64,000 bases of DNA from positions 99,501-163,500 of the forward strand of contig NC_009404.2 of NCBI RefSeq assembly GCF_000002875.2, read 5' to 3'. Within the stretch, counting starts at the first letter, position 1. Each line of letters starts with the position of its first letter. Position numbers and translations under genes: made by a program. Below the pieces are notes generated by a model. It was not told where the DNA came from. It did not search any database and worked only from the letters and a program-made list of their open reading frames with translations. The stretch comes from Leishmania infantum JPCM5 (lineage: Eukaryota > Euglenozoa > Kinetoplastea > Trypanosomatida > Trypanosomatidae). This document shows positions 1-9,773 of this stretch, piece by piece.

Positions 1-486
1 CAAAGCCACACTAAGCACGATCCGTCTCCCAGATATACGAATGGCGCATACATGAAGGAGAAAGGGGGACTGGATAGCAGCGAGACCACCTGAAGTTGTG
101 ATTCCGCCACTTCCCTTCCACTGATGCCTCCTCGCGTCTGAGGGCCCCCGTTCGCTTCAGGAACTCGTGAAATGGCCTAACCACGTAAGCACCCGGTTCC
201 TGTGAGGCTGCCTTGAGGTGATCACTCCTCACTGGAGAAACGCTCCTTGAAAGCTGTACAACACTAGATGTCATGCCAACCCACAGATTGGCAGGACGAG
301 TGAAACTCACGAGCTCAAGCTCGCAAGACTTGCTGTACTGTGCCCCAACCTCGCTTTCAAGCCGAATCTCGATTTGTGGAAAAACAATCCTATGAGCTAG
401 ACCTGCTCCTCCAGCAAGCTAACGAAGTGGTCTCTTCTCTATCATCATCACAGCTTTCTTCATCTTTTTTTTTTCCTGTCCTTTAC
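1..486. other. Left-edge spacer, no supported gene
   Basis: No forward frame stays open from the left edge for more than about 30 codons, and the reverse-strand open frame at 11-310 has no recognisable features. This is probably the 3' UTR of an upstream gene followed by the 5' signals of the next one. Confidence 0.5.
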
Positions 487-488
487 AG
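445..488 (+). promoter_or_regulatory. Polypyrimidine tract and spliced-leader acceptor AG
   Basis: A long T/C tract (about 452-484, including about ten consecutive T) is followed by the first AG at 487-488, about 50 nt before the ATG at 540. This is the classic layout of a trypanosomatid trans-splicing acceptor. It is inferred from sequence; no transcript data are available. Confidence 0.6.
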
Positions 489-539
489 AGTCTAATCTTG
501 AAAGCAGGAAGAGGCTTACATCGAAAAATAGACTATGCA

Positions 540-1328
540 ATGCACCGTGCATCACAGACTCTATGGATGGCGCCTGCCTCTCGAGCAGTCGCAGAAGATG
601 GGCAAGAGTCGATGAAAAGGCTGGCTCTCGCGCCTTTGACCTTTTTGTCGCTCAGCGGAAACACCTCCTCTCTAGCCTCCATCCTGGCGTCGGCAGTGGG
701 GTTTTTGGAGGGCTATAGCACGTCAGATTGGGAAACGGATATAAATTTGGCCAAAAACTCCTCTGGTGAGCTTTGCGCACACACGAAGCTCACGCTCGCT
801 CCCTATACTTTTCGAAGAGCGCTCACGTCGGTGTCCTCCACTTCAGTGCTTGATCCGTCTCTTTTATCAAGCGAGAAGGCCCCTCTTGTGTCACGAAGCC
901 TCTCCATTTCCCATGTCGTTGCCGATGCGGCGCCGCGCGCCTTATCCCCTAGGGATGTGTCGCAGCTGCAGCGTTTTAAAGACAGCTTCAAGGGTAGTGC
1001 TACTGCGGCCGATTATGTGGCGAACGATCTTCTTCGCACAACAGGCTCTGTAGAAGTAGCAAAGGCAGTGCTGCAGTTTTGTGCGCAGGTCGGCTTGACG
1101 ATTCCACGCTCGACGCTACAGGATCTTGTACACAGATTGAAGAACGAAGAAGCTTCCTTCGCCAGAAGCGTGTACCAGGAGTTTGCATTCGAGGTCAACC
1201 TTGAAGCGCTCCACGAGAGCAGTCTTATCAGCTCACGGTGTGTACAGCATCGTTTAGCTTCGCCGCCCAGGAAGCGGAAGGAGAGTAAACTAGAGCGGGT
1301 GCGGCGCTCCACCTCTCCAAAATTGTAG
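540..1328 (+). CDS. Hypothetical protein, 262 aa
   Basis: I do not recognise this protein. The open frame extends upstream to 498, but only through a non-ATG codon. The first in-frame ATG after the presumed splice acceptor at 487-488 is at 540. The N-terminal half is Ser/Ala/Leu rich. The central part (about residues 145-225) looks helical, with regularly spaced hydrophobic positions. The C-terminus is strongly basic (PPRKRKESKLERVRR), which could be a nuclear localisation or nucleic-acid binding tail. No transmembrane segment or catalytic motif is visible. Codon third positions are less GC-rich than in genes beyond 6 kb. A polypyrimidine tract upstream and a coherent frame support a real gene; the function is unknown. 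Confidence 0.6.
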   Translation: MHRASQTLWMAPASRAVAEDGQESMKRLALAPLTFLSLSGNTSSLASILASAVGFLEGYSTSDWETDINLAKNSSGELCAHTKLTLAPYTFRRALTSVSSTSVLDPSLLSSEKAPLVSRSLSISHVVADAAPRALSPRDVSQLQRFKDSFKGSATAADYVANDLLRTTGSVEVAKAVLQFCAQVGLTIPRSTLQDLVHRLKNEEASFARSVYQEFAFEVNLEALHESSLISSRCVQHRLASPPRKRKESKLERVRRSTSPKL

Positions 1329-1707
1329 TGTCTTGTTGCCTTTCTCTCTGCATTATTCATCTTGAGTATTCGCCATCGTGTACTATACAAGTTTTTCACC
1401 TCTGTTCCGCATGAAAAAGAAATTTCCTCGTTTGCGGACTACGTCGTGTAAGCGCTGGGTAGGAGGCACACTGTTGCACGTGCCCGCTACTTCGCTCAAT
1501 GTGGACACGTAGATCCAGCATGATGGGCCCATCTTTGATGCCCTCGCTTTTGTTGACCAGGCGATCTCCTTCAATGTGGCGGATCACTTTCTCATTGTTT
1601 GCTCTATTCAGTTTCAACACCTGAACTTCTTGCTGTCTCTCTATTTGCGCCTTCTCTTGTCTGGCATGAAAGAAGTCGTCGCAACAGTCAAACGGCCAGA
1701 ATTCAAG
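1329..1707. promoter_or_regulatory. Spacer with pyrimidine tract placing the next start
   Basis: This short intergenic stretch holds a pyrimidine-rich tract at about 1627-1664. The first AG after it (1671-1672) lies inside the codons following the ATG at 1666. If that AG is the splice acceptor, the 1666 ATG is absent from the mRNA and translation starts at 1708. Confidence 0.45.
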
Positions 1708-2769
1708 ATGAGCGGAGAGAGTATTTTTGGCCTTTACGCTAAAAGCGCCTCGGAGCAGAAGCTGCTCAGTAAAAGCGAGTCGCCGTACACTGGCGTGTAT
1801 GACAAGCACATGGCTGAGCCAGAAAAGCCGAGTTACTCTACTTTTTTCGAAAAAGGAAAGGAGTACGACGGCACGAATGTGCGTTTTTTCAAGCAGCGGG
1901 AGGCTGTCATTGGAAAAAATGTGGGGGACTCCATCGACCCCCAAAAGTACCTGAAAAAGGGAGATGGCATCCGCTACATCGCACCCGCAGCACATGAGGA
2001 AAAAATGTACCGCAAACCGCCTGTGGACAACTCGACCCCGTTCAGCCAAGGCGGGCGAAGTGGTGATGGGGACAGCGCGTTGGCGGGGGTGCAGTACAAT
2101 GCCGATGGCAATCCTGTTTCCGATGGAAACGGCTCTCTTGATGCTGGGCGCAGCGGCCAGGATCCCAGCGGCGCGCAAGGAAGCGCAAACAACGGAGCTG
2201 CTCATGGTTATGGCAGTGGGGACTACAGAGCAGATGGCCGAGGTGGTGGCGCCTTTTCACGGGATGCAACAAAGAATTTCGTCACCTCGAACATCGTGGA
2301 GATTAGCAACATGGTACCGAAGCGACGAAAGATGCAAGCACCACTTCCAACCAGCCGTAAGAGTTTTGGTGAGACGCCAGCGTACATGTCGCGTGTCAAA
2401 AGAGAAATTGCTGAGGAAAAAGCTTTTGTAGAATCATTGCAGGAGGCAAAGGCTCAGCGTCAGCAACAGGCCCATGCCAAGTACATTTATCTTCTCCCTC
2501 GGGCAGAGCACGATAAGCTGGTGCAAAGCATGCGAAGGCGGAACGATGAGTGTATCTATGAACTGCAGAGGATGCCGCTCTCAAAGGATACGGCTGGGAT
2601 GCGAAAGCGCAAGACGGAGCTGGAGAAGACAGTCGCAGATATTGAGGTAGCGCTGAAGAAGCTCGACAGAGATGCCCTATTCATCTACAAAGATGATCCT
2701 GTAAACGGACAATGGTGCAAGGAGGCCGCCCTGAAAGAGGCACAAAAGTATGCTGCGCATTCACACTGA
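1708..2769 (+). CDS. ENKUR: Enkurin-domain protein (axonemal inner-junction type)
   Basis: The C-terminal third matches the enkurin domain. It has the motif FGETPAYMSRVKREI (about residue 220), then a helical stretch ending in RKTELEKTVADIEVALKKLD and IYKDD, paralleling the family pattern of 'GVTPxYIxxR...xLExExxxLExDIxxxEKxxIxY'. Enkurin (FAP106 in Chlamydomonas) is a microtubule inner protein at the inner junction of ciliary doublets, so a flagellar axoneme role is expected. The middle (about residues 105-185) is a Gly/Ser/Asp/Asn-rich linker absent from the compact animal protein. The open frame extends further upstream, but the ATG at 1708 (MSGESIFGLYAKS) lies after the likely splice acceptor and aligns with the start of animal enkurin (SIYNL-like). 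Length 353 aa, against roughly 250 in animals; the difference is mostly the linker. Confidence 0.8.
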   Translation: MSGESIFGLYAKSASEQKLLSKSESPYTGVYDKHMAEPEKPSYSTFFEKGKEYDGTNVRFFKQREAVIGKNVGDSIDPQKYLKKGDGIRYIAPAAHEEKMYRKPPVDNSTPFSQGGRSGDGDSALAGVQYNADGNPVSDGNGSLDAGRSGQDPSGAQGSANNGAAHGYGSGDYRADGRGGGAFSRDATKNFVTSNIVEISNMVPKRRKMQAPLPTSRKSFGETPAYMSRVKREIAEEKAFVESLQEAKAQRQQQAHAKYIYLLPRAEHDKLVQSMRRRNDECIYELQRMPLSKDTAGMRKRKTELEKTVADIEVALKKLDRDALFIYKDDPVNGQWCKEAALKEAQKYAAHSH

Positions 2770-3266
2770 AAGGTTGAATGTGCATGTAGATCATTGCGTT
2801 GCTGCTTTTGTTTCTTTTTGTTGATGTTCTTTCCTGTCTCTCACTTCCACGATGTAGTTAGGCCCTTGCCTCCTGTACAGACTTTCAAAGGAAAGCGTAA
2901 ACAAAAACTCATCAGGCGGGATGACAAAAGGCACAAGTGAGGTACATGGTGGTCACTTCATGAGACATAGAAGGCGAGCTACAGGACTGATAGGCTCTTT
3001 TTTCCCCTTTTCCTCCGTAGCGGAAATGCCTCATGCATCCTGAGTAGTAAGGTACGCGGCTGCTTTTCAGAGGCGTGTGCCGCACGCTAGCGCTCTGCAA
3101 GTGGTGTACTTACTGCGTCGTTTCCATAGCTCTTTCTCACTTACTCTTTGCTCCTCCATGTACGAACTGCAACTGCGGGGCTCATGTCGTAGTACATATC
3201 TCTTTCTGCGGAGTTGAATTCGTGAATCACGGAATCGAAGAAGCGAAAACGCTTTAGGGCAGACAA
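2770..3266. other. Intergenic spacer
   Basis: Contains 3' UTR-like sequence and a T/C-rich stretch around 3120-3160. No gene, repeat or structured element is evident. Confidence 0.5.
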
Positions 3267-4628
3267 ATGATGCGGCGATTGCTTCCGATTAAGAAGTTAC
3301 TCGGCTCCACGGCCGGGTTCCGTTTGGCATCGACGAAAAGCTCGGGCACAGAGCGCCTAGAGAGGCTCGTGGAGGAGGTGAATGGCATAAAGTCGAAGCT
3401 GAAAGTTCTGGAAGAGAGCAAAGCTGCAAACGGATTGGTTGACCTTTACGCCTCTCGCAAAATGAAAAGGCTGGACATTAAGCGTATCCTGAGTATCTTC
3501 AACGATAGGGCGTACCACGCGCCAATATTCTGCCACAAGGCGCTTCCAATTATTTTGGCGCACTTCATTACCGGACTTGACAAACTTCCTTCTGGCCTCA
3601 ACGCCATGCCGTCGATTTTGGCCGTTCGTGCAACGCTTCTCCGCTCGTTTCAGAAGCTCATCAACTGCAAAATCCCTGCCACCGACGACCAAGTGCAGCA
3701 CTTTCGCAGAGTGTTGGAGGACATTGACGAGGAGCACGCAGAGCGCGACCTGCTGCAAACCATGGCATTTGGAATCCTGGAGCTGAAGGAGTACGTTTCA
3801 TCTCATCGGCGAGCACTGGTGGATCTTAAGAAGACATCCGAGCGGTGGGCCAGCATCCCCATGACGGAGGAGAACGTGCTCACCTACGCAGAGATCCAAG
3901 ACATCCAAGCCCCACTGGACTCTGTGAATCGTTGTATGATCACGTACAACTTCATCTCTCGCATGTTCCTCAACCACGACCCGGATATGACTATGGGCAG
4001 CAATCCCAGACGCATCGGGATGGTTGATCTTGAGATGAATCTTGAGCACGTAGTTCGCAACGCTGTTGACGAGGCGAAGCAGATTTGCACGGATCACTAC
4101 GGCGACTGCCCAGACACCGAGTTTGAGTTCACCTCAGACTCCAAGGCTTTCCGATTCCCCTACATGAGCACAACTATCCGGTACATTATACTGGAACTGA
4201 TGAAGAACGCGTTTCGTGCGACAGTGGACTCACACATGAAGCGCAACGACGTTGGGATGGTTACGTGCGCTGATATGCCGCCTGTTCGCGTTTTGATCAA
4301 CCTACAAGAAGGGACGGAGCATGCGTGCATCTGTATCTCGGATGAAGGCATGGGCATGACGGACGAAGCACTTGCCATGGCAATGGCGTACTCATACACG
4401 TCAGTCAGCAAACCAGCTCTGCAGCTTGGTGACTCGGGCGAGGGGTGTGCATCCACGGCGCCATCGCCGCTGGCTGGCTACGGGTACGGGCTTCCGATGT
4501 CGCGCGTGTACGCACAGTCGCTTGGTGGCGACCTTTTCTTGCAGACCATGGAGGGCTACGGTACGCGCGCCTACTATTATATCAAGATAGCGGATGCACA
4601 ACCCTTATGCGACGAGGAAACCAAGTAG
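3267..4628 (+). CDS. PDK: Mitochondrial pyruvate dehydrogenase kinase-like protein
   Basis: A 453-aa protein of the mitochondrial PDK/BCKDK family. It would phosphorylate the E1-alpha subunit of pyruvate (or branched-chain ketoacid) dehydrogenase in the matrix and inactivate the complex. The N-terminus (MMRRLLPIKKLL...FRLAS) is basic, hydrophobic and free of acids, typical of a targeting presequence. Bergerat/GHKL ATP-binding motifs are complete: N-box ELMKNAFRATVDSH at about 310-323 (Glu310, Asn314), G1 DEGMGM at about 359, and GYGYGLP at 404-410 followed by SRVYAQSLGGDL and MEGYGT. The last block resembles PDK (GYGLPISRLYA, MEGYGTDA) more than BCKDK (GFGLPTSRAYA), which favours pyruvate dehydrogenase as target. 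A SIDER element lies about 320 nt downstream and probably falls in the 3' UTR, a context linked to mRNA turnover in Leishmania. Confidence 0.85.
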   Translation: MMRRLLPIKKLLGSTAGFRLASTKSSGTERLERLVEEVNGIKSKLKVLEESKAANGLVDLYASRKMKRLDIKRILSIFNDRAYHAPIFCHKALPIILAHFITGLDKLPSGLNAMPSILAVRATLLRSFQKLINCKIPATDDQVQHFRRVLEDIDEEHAERDLLQTMAFGILELKEYVSSHRRALVDLKKTSERWASIPMTEENVLTYAEIQDIQAPLDSVNRCMITYNFISRMFLNHDPDMTMGSNPRRIGMVDLEMNLEHVVRNAVDEAKQICTDHYGDCPDTEFEFTSDSKAFRFPYMSTTIRYIILELMKNAFRATVDSHMKRNDVGMVTCADMPPVRVLINLQEGTEHACICISDEGMGMTDEALAMAMAYSYTSVSKPALQLGDSGEGCASTAPSPLAGYGYGLPMSRVYAQSLGGDLFLQTMEGYGTRAYYYIKIADAQPLCDEETK

Positions 4629-4944
4629 TTCGCTGAAGGCGCAAGGCGAAACTCAGCCATCACAACGCCGCTTCGTGTCCTTGATTCGTTCTCTGGCCCC
4701 TCGTCCTGTTGTGCGTACAAGACAAGGTGTATCACACACGCAAAGGCACCTATACCCATGAAAGAAGCCAAATAAAAAGTGCTGATCCTCCCTATTTCTT
4801 TTGCCCCGCTCTTGGGTAGGCCTGCTTTCTGTTCACTCCCAGCCGTGTATATTGCTCCTTGTACATGTGCGCAACAGAGGGTGGGGGACGCCTTCCTCTC
4901 CTTTCTGCTCTCTTTCAAACTTGCTCTCCTTGATGACAGGGAAC

Positions 4945-5523
4945 GGGGCGACACCGCTCAGTGCTTCGTACCTCAGGGTCCAGCACACCCGCTCTCTGTG
5001 TCGGGAAGCCAAGCAGCCCCTTATGTCCCTGCCGATGTCAGACCACCTCTGGCGCAGACAGGGTCAAGCACCCCACGGCGCAAGGAGGGGCCAGAGCGAG
5101 CCGCGACAGTGCAGACGTGTGCGCCATCCATGGGATGGGCAATGCGCCAGCCTGACCCGCACCTACCTCACCAGGCCCTCGCACTGCCCTGCCGGTGGGG
5201 TGGTGGGGAGCCTGGGCCACCCCGATGGCGGCACCGCGTGGCGACCGGCACAATGGGAGCGGCTGTGCGGCGACCTGCGAGGCGGGGATGGTGGGCGGAG
5301 TCTGAGTCCGAGGCGATGCTCCGATGAATGAGTAGGCGCATCGCTGTAACGTGTGTGTGTGTGCGCGTGTTCGGCTGCTTCGCACGACGCGGATGGGGGC
5401 CTGTGACAGGGCTGGTGTGTGTGTGTGTGTGGTGTGCGTGTGGTGTGCGTGTGGTGGTGGGGAGGTGCAGCTTAGTTTGACCTCATGCTCTATGGCCGGA
5501 GTACTGCACACGACGAAAGAGAA
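4945..5523 (+). mobile_element. SIDER-type retroposon, copy A (probably SIDER2)
   Basis: An element of about 580 bp starting at the G-run before CGACACCGCTCAGTGC. It ends after a GT-rich tract (5413-5456) and a short A/G-rich tail (CGAAAGAGAA). By eye its first ~450 bp are identical to copies B (12561-13136, reverse) and D (33948-34531). Size, placement in a presumed 3' UTR and sense orientation fit Leishmania SIDERs, truncated non-coding relatives of ingi/DIRE retroposons. SIDER2 in 3' UTRs has been linked to mRNA degradation. The assignment to SIDER2 is from memory of the family, not from a search. Open frames of about 130-180 codons across it merely reflect the GC-rich repeat. Confidence 0.75.
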
Positions 5524-6523
5524 TATCGAAGGTGTTCTCTTTTTGTGCGGAAGCGAGGCGATTCCGGCTCTTTTCTTGGCTGAGGTGGCGCGTTGGCGGC
5601 GCGGTGCCGCGGCGGGTCACTTCCCGTTTGTTTTGTTCGCTTTCTACTGCACTGGTGCGCTGCTGTTGCTCATTTTTCTTTTTTTTGGCTCACCCATCTG
5701 TCGTTATCCATGTTTGCCCCTTGAGTCATCTCTCTCTCCCTGTCGACGTTGTTGTTTATGTGTGTTTGATTTCTCACGGCGCCTTGCCGTGCAAAGGTGA
5801 AGAAGAGGGCGGCCCCATCAGGGTGCGCAAAACTGGAGGCCAAGAGTGGCCAGCTAGCGTAGGTATCCGCAGGAGAAGGCGAAACGGAGAACATGGCGAC
5901 AGCCACAGAGGCCTTGCGCGTTCATGTGCATGAAAAGCCAAAAAAAATGCGGCGCACCATGAGTACATTGTAACGGCCCCATATCCGCGCCGGTGGAGGC
6001 GCTGCCTTCTGCAAACGATGTCCGCAGTGTCGCGAAGGCTGACTTCACGGGGTAAAGCCAGTAGGACTCTGAGCCGCCATCTCAAGCGGCAGTGGCACGG
6101 TGAGACGGAGTTCCTTGAGCAGGTGCCATGCATTCGATGACTGTTCCATGTGGTAAACATTCTGCGCGTTGTTCACGCTCCTCTTCACTTTCTCCCGCAT
6201 GTCATCACCTATTTACTCGCTGCTTCGTCTCCCTCTCTCTGCGTCGAAGAGGACACACAAGCACACACAGCGACGCACATCTCCAAAACAAAAATACACG
6301 ATAAAAAGAAGGAGGGCGCGCCGGGGGGTCTCTTTGCGCGTACCTCCTCGACTCCCCTCAACAAGCTGGCCTTGACACAGCCGCCTGCCGCTGCTACCGC
6401 CTCTCTTTGTTCCCGGCCGTTCCCTCTTTCCTTTGCATTCGTGCCTGCGAAGCATCGGCCCTTGGTTCTTTCCCTCCACCCCTTCCGTGGCCCGCTCTCC
6501 CCAGCACTAAAGAGTCCGCTGCG
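5524..6523. other. Spacer between SIDER copy A and the ZZ gene
   Basis: Mixed sequence with T/C-rich tracts (5640-5700, 6400-6500). A likely splice acceptor AG lies at 6503-6504, about 20 nt before the ATG at 6524. I see no gene. Confidence 0.45.
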
Positions 6524-8923
6524 ATGTCGTTCTCGACGGAAAGATCGCCAGAAGAGGGGGCCGTGTCGAATGCGCAAGAGTGGGCGGCACTCGCGGAGTA
6601 CGAGCGGCTAGAGGCCGTGTTCCACCTGCTTAAGCGCATCTCTGGGACGTGTCTGCGCCACGGCCACCTCCGCGTAATGGAAAGAGAGGAGTTAATGTGC
6701 TTCGGTGCTCATGCAGAGCCCATCAGCACCACGCGCCGACTGCTCCTTTACGGGCGCGTGCCGTATTGCCACAGGGAGGCGCTGTTGGCGTTCGTGCGGC
6801 AGGTGCGCCTGCATTCGGTGCGTGACCTCGACACTGCTGTCACGGTGGGATTGCAGGCAGGCGACCTTGTCCCGCACCTGCTGCTGGAGCCTCTCACGCC
6901 GTCTCTCCACACCAACGCGTACGCGCTTTGGCACCGCGTCTATTGCGCCATGCGATGCGGCATCTTCCGCCACATGGAGGTGCGGCAGCAAAAGATGAAG
7001 CATCGCCTACGCCAGCTGATACGCGAGTCGGCGGTGACGTCGTCGACCAGCGAAGCAGCAAACAGGAAGGAAGCGGGTACGCGGGTGGACACGGTGGCCG
7101 CGTCGCCGGACAAGTTGAGCACCTCAGGGCGCGCAAACACGCTGCGCTTCTACGCGCACGAGTTCGCCCACCTCGTTGGCAAGAATGCCGGCGCGCCGAA
7201 AGATCAAGGCGGCGCGGACGGCTCTCGTGAGTCACTAGCGCTGGAGGACTTCGTGGCCACCGCGAAGGAGACGCGGGTCTCGCTGGCCTGCATTGCCGCC
7301 ACTGTCCCTTCCGTCTTCGTCGTGTGGTCGTGCCGCTACCCCGAATGCGTGGACTGGCTGCGGCGGCATCTGTTTAACGACTCCCACCTGCAAGAGGTGC
7401 TGGACAAAACCGGACTCTCAGGGCGGTACGCGGTCCTCCTGGACAAAGACCCTTGGCTGTCGTTTGCAGCCGAGCAGGGCGAGGTGCTGCCGCGTCTCCC
7501 GGCGAAGGAAACTTTTCGCATCGAGCTGCTGAAGCCGCTTCCGAAGCGGGCGCAAATCGTTCTGCTGAACGTGGACGAGGATGTCGCCGAGGCTCGCACG
7601 GCGTACGAGCACCTGAAAGGAGGGCTTCATGGTTGGCAGAGCCCCGAAGTCGATCTGCTGTCGCTATGGTGTGGCCATCAGGGCCTTCAATCAGAGGTGG
7701 CGACTCTCTTCTGCATCGAAACGCTCCCCTTCATCGTCGGCGCGCGCCCGGGAGGCCGCAGCAGATCGTCGAAAGCGTCTTCTCGAGCGAAGCTGTTCAT
7801 GAATAACAGTAGACGTCCAGTGATTGTCCGTTCCTCACGCGATACACTTGAGGTGGCGAAGGATATGTACGGCATCGCCGACACACCGAAGATGCGCCGC
7901 AGGCGAGGCGAGCGCGGCGCACCAACGCTGGCACTGTCTGAGAACGACAACACATGGCATAACCTCACTGCCTCAGAGCGCGCCCACATTGTCGACCGGC
8001 TGAGCAAGCACATCGTGCAACGCCGCCTTCCGTTGTGCTTCACCGCCTGTGTTGGACGGGAGTACGTGATACGCAACCCTTACACCAGTGATCCGTGGAA
8101 GGCTGTGGAGTGTGTCGCCAGCTCGTACGTGAGACTCGACGGCGAGTACGTCACCGGGCAAGACTTGATGCCGGTTGCCACGGAGCTGCGTCACATGCAT
8201 CAGCTAGACGGTTTTCAGTTCAACGTCAGTATCATAGAGCCCTCGGCACCGCTTGTGTCGTCGTTGAATTTGGTGACGCCGCAGATGCGAGTGGAAGGTA
8301 AGACGCACGTTGCCACGTGCGCACACTGCGAGCTGGCCATGAACGTCGACGTCAGCGCACATTTAAGATGCTTGCATTGCGCCTCGAGTGATAAGAGTGC
8401 CATCCTGTGTGAGGTGTGCGCCTTCACAGCCCTGCACCATCCACCTCACCACATTCTTCTGCGGATTCCAGCTGGCGTCTGGGCCCCGTCGTTGCCGTTG
8501 CTGTGGGGCCCTTCCAACGTCGCTCCGCTTGCTGTGCTTGCGGAACGATTCAAACCAAACCCCTCCAGGTACCACTACGGCATCTACTGCAATCGGTGCC
8601 GCAGCATGATCCGCGGCACCCGATGGAAGTGCGCGCGCTGCTACCAGTATGACCTCTGTGACACATGCGCCCGCATCTACAGCAAGCGAGCAGCGTCCAC
8701 GAAGTCCAAATCGGATATCATTGCCCGCGGAGACGCACCGCTGCCTGTGATGCCCTCCTCGTCACCATCGCCGCTGCGGCCCACGCCGCACGTGGCACCT
8801 TTGTGTAGCGAGGACGCGACGCACCCAATGCTGTTCATCCCCAATATGCAGGGGTGTAGCGCCAACAGCTTTCTGAAGCCGCCGTGCACGGCGAACTTGG
8901 GCGAGTGGTTGCGTACACTCTGA
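6524..8923 (+). CDS. ZZ-type zinc-finger protein, 799 aa
   Basis: The start is the ATG at 6524 (MSFSTERSPEEG), just after a polypyrimidine tract; the frame is open upstream but through pyrimidine-rich UTR-like sequence. The first ~590 residues have no domain I recognise. They contain helical stretches (residues 15-75 and 130-190) and read as folded globular sequence. The C-terminal part has two cysteine/histidine modules. The first, about residues 599-650, is CAHC...CLHC...CEVC followed by HHPPHH. The second, about 685-720, is CNRC...WKCARC...YDLCDTC, a good ZZ zinc finger. ZZ fingers bind two zinc ions and usually mediate protein-protein or histone-tail contacts. The tail is Ser/Pro rich. 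A scaffold or ubiquitin/autophagy-adaptor role is possible but not shown by the sequence. Confidence 0.8.
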   Translation: MSFSTERSPEEGAVSNAQEWAALAEYERLEAVFHLLKRISGTCLRHGHLRVMEREELMCFGAHAEPISTTRRLLLYGRVPYCHREALLAFVRQVRLHSVRDLDTAVTVGLQAGDLVPHLLLEPLTPSLHTNAYALWHRVYCAMRCGIFRHMEVRQQKMKHRLRQLIRESAVTSSTSEAANRKEAGTRVDTVAASPDKLSTSGRANTLRFYAHEFAHLVGKNAGAPKDQGGADGSRESLALEDFVATAKETRVSLACIAATVPSVFVVWSCRYPECVDWLRRHLFNDSHLQEVLDKTGLSGRYAVLLDKDPWLSFAAEQGEVLPRLPAKETFRIELLKPLPKRAQIVLLNVDEDVAEARTAYEHLKGGLHGWQSPEVDLLSLWCGHQGLQSEVATLFCIETLPFIVGARPGGRSRSSKASSRAKLFMNNSRRPVIVRSSRDTLEVAKDMYGIADTPKMRRRRGERGAPTLALSENDNTWHNLTASERAHIVDRLSKHIVQRRLPLCFTACVGREYVIRNPYTSDPWKAVECVASSYVRLDGEYVTGQDLMPVATELRHMHQLDGFQFNVSIIEPSAPLVSSLNLVTPQMRVEGKTHVATCAHCELAMNVDVSAHLRCLHCASSDKSAILCEVCAFTALHHPPHHILLRIPAGVWAPSLPLLWGPSNVAPLAVLAERFKPNPSRYHYGIYCNRCRSMIRGTRWKCARCYQYDLCDTCARIYSKRAASTKSKSDIIARGDAPLPVMPSSSPSPLRPTPHVAPLCSEDATHPMLFIPNMQGCSANSFLKPPCTANLGEWLRTL

Positions 8924-9773
8924 TGCAGTGACTTGCACGCAGAATGGCACAAGCTCCCCTCCCCATCCCCCTCTGCTCATGGTATCGGCTCTTGTAGTTT
9001 CTTAGATGGGGGCTACGCTGGCCTTGCTTTTTTCTTTCCTCTCTTCGATGCAGATGTGCACCTGGCGGCAGTTCGCACCGAGCGCGCGTGCCGTGCCGAT
9101 GTTCATTATGATGTCTCTCTGCCTTTTTTGCACCTACCCGACACCAATGTATCAAGCCCTCCCTCTACGCCCCTCTCACGTGCGTGTGTATGCGTGTGTG
9201 TGTGTGAGACTGCGTATGAACGTCACCACCTCCACCTCCTTTTCTCCCGACGTACTCTCGTGTTAGGACCATCGCGCCATTGTTGCGGCCCCTGCCTCTT
9301 TGGTCCCTCACCGCCACTCTCTATCATCCCTCCCCACTTCCATTCCTTCCTCACCCCGCTGACCCACACACGCAACTCTGCAGCGTCATTAAACCTCTGA
9401 AGAAACGGCTCTCGTGCTCGTGGTGCAGCTTAGACGCGTCGTCGCTGCTGCTGCTGCTGTCCTCTCTTCTTCTCTCTCTGGTTTTCAGTACCCACGCACA
9501 CCCCAGAGCACCGAGCGACATACGGCACTCCCAACTCTCGTTATCTGCGTCGTTGTCAACTCTATTAGAGACACACCGTCCTCTCCTCTACGCCCCTGCC
9601 ACCACGCAACGGTGACAGCGCCGCCTTCAAGCCTTGCTGGAGACTCCCAGGTTGTCGTCGGCCCCGACTTCTCGGTTGTTGTCCTCTTCTCTCTCTGTCC
9701 TCCTCCTCCCTTACGGAGTTGTCTTTCTCTGACACCAAACCCCCTTCACTGCGTGTCATCTCTCGACGTCACG
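8924..9773. other. Intergenic spacer with GT repeat and pyrimidine tracts
   Basis: Contains a GT-rich microsatellite (about 9180-9212) and long T/C-rich stretches (9220-9370 and 9660-9740), typical of Leishmania 3' UTR/5' UTR junctions. The forward open frame is a pyrimidine-rich extension of the following gene rather than separate coding sequence. Confidence 0.5.

Noticed and set aside
1396..2205. 269-codon reverse-strand frame
   Set aside because: It lies antisense to the well-supported enkurin-domain gene, and all other genes are on the forward strand.
4801..5331. Open frames of about 130-180 codons across the SIDER copies, with near-identical translations in each copy
   Set aside because: They are alternative frames and strands of the same repeat, have no start context or motif, and their conservation only reflects DNA identity between copies.
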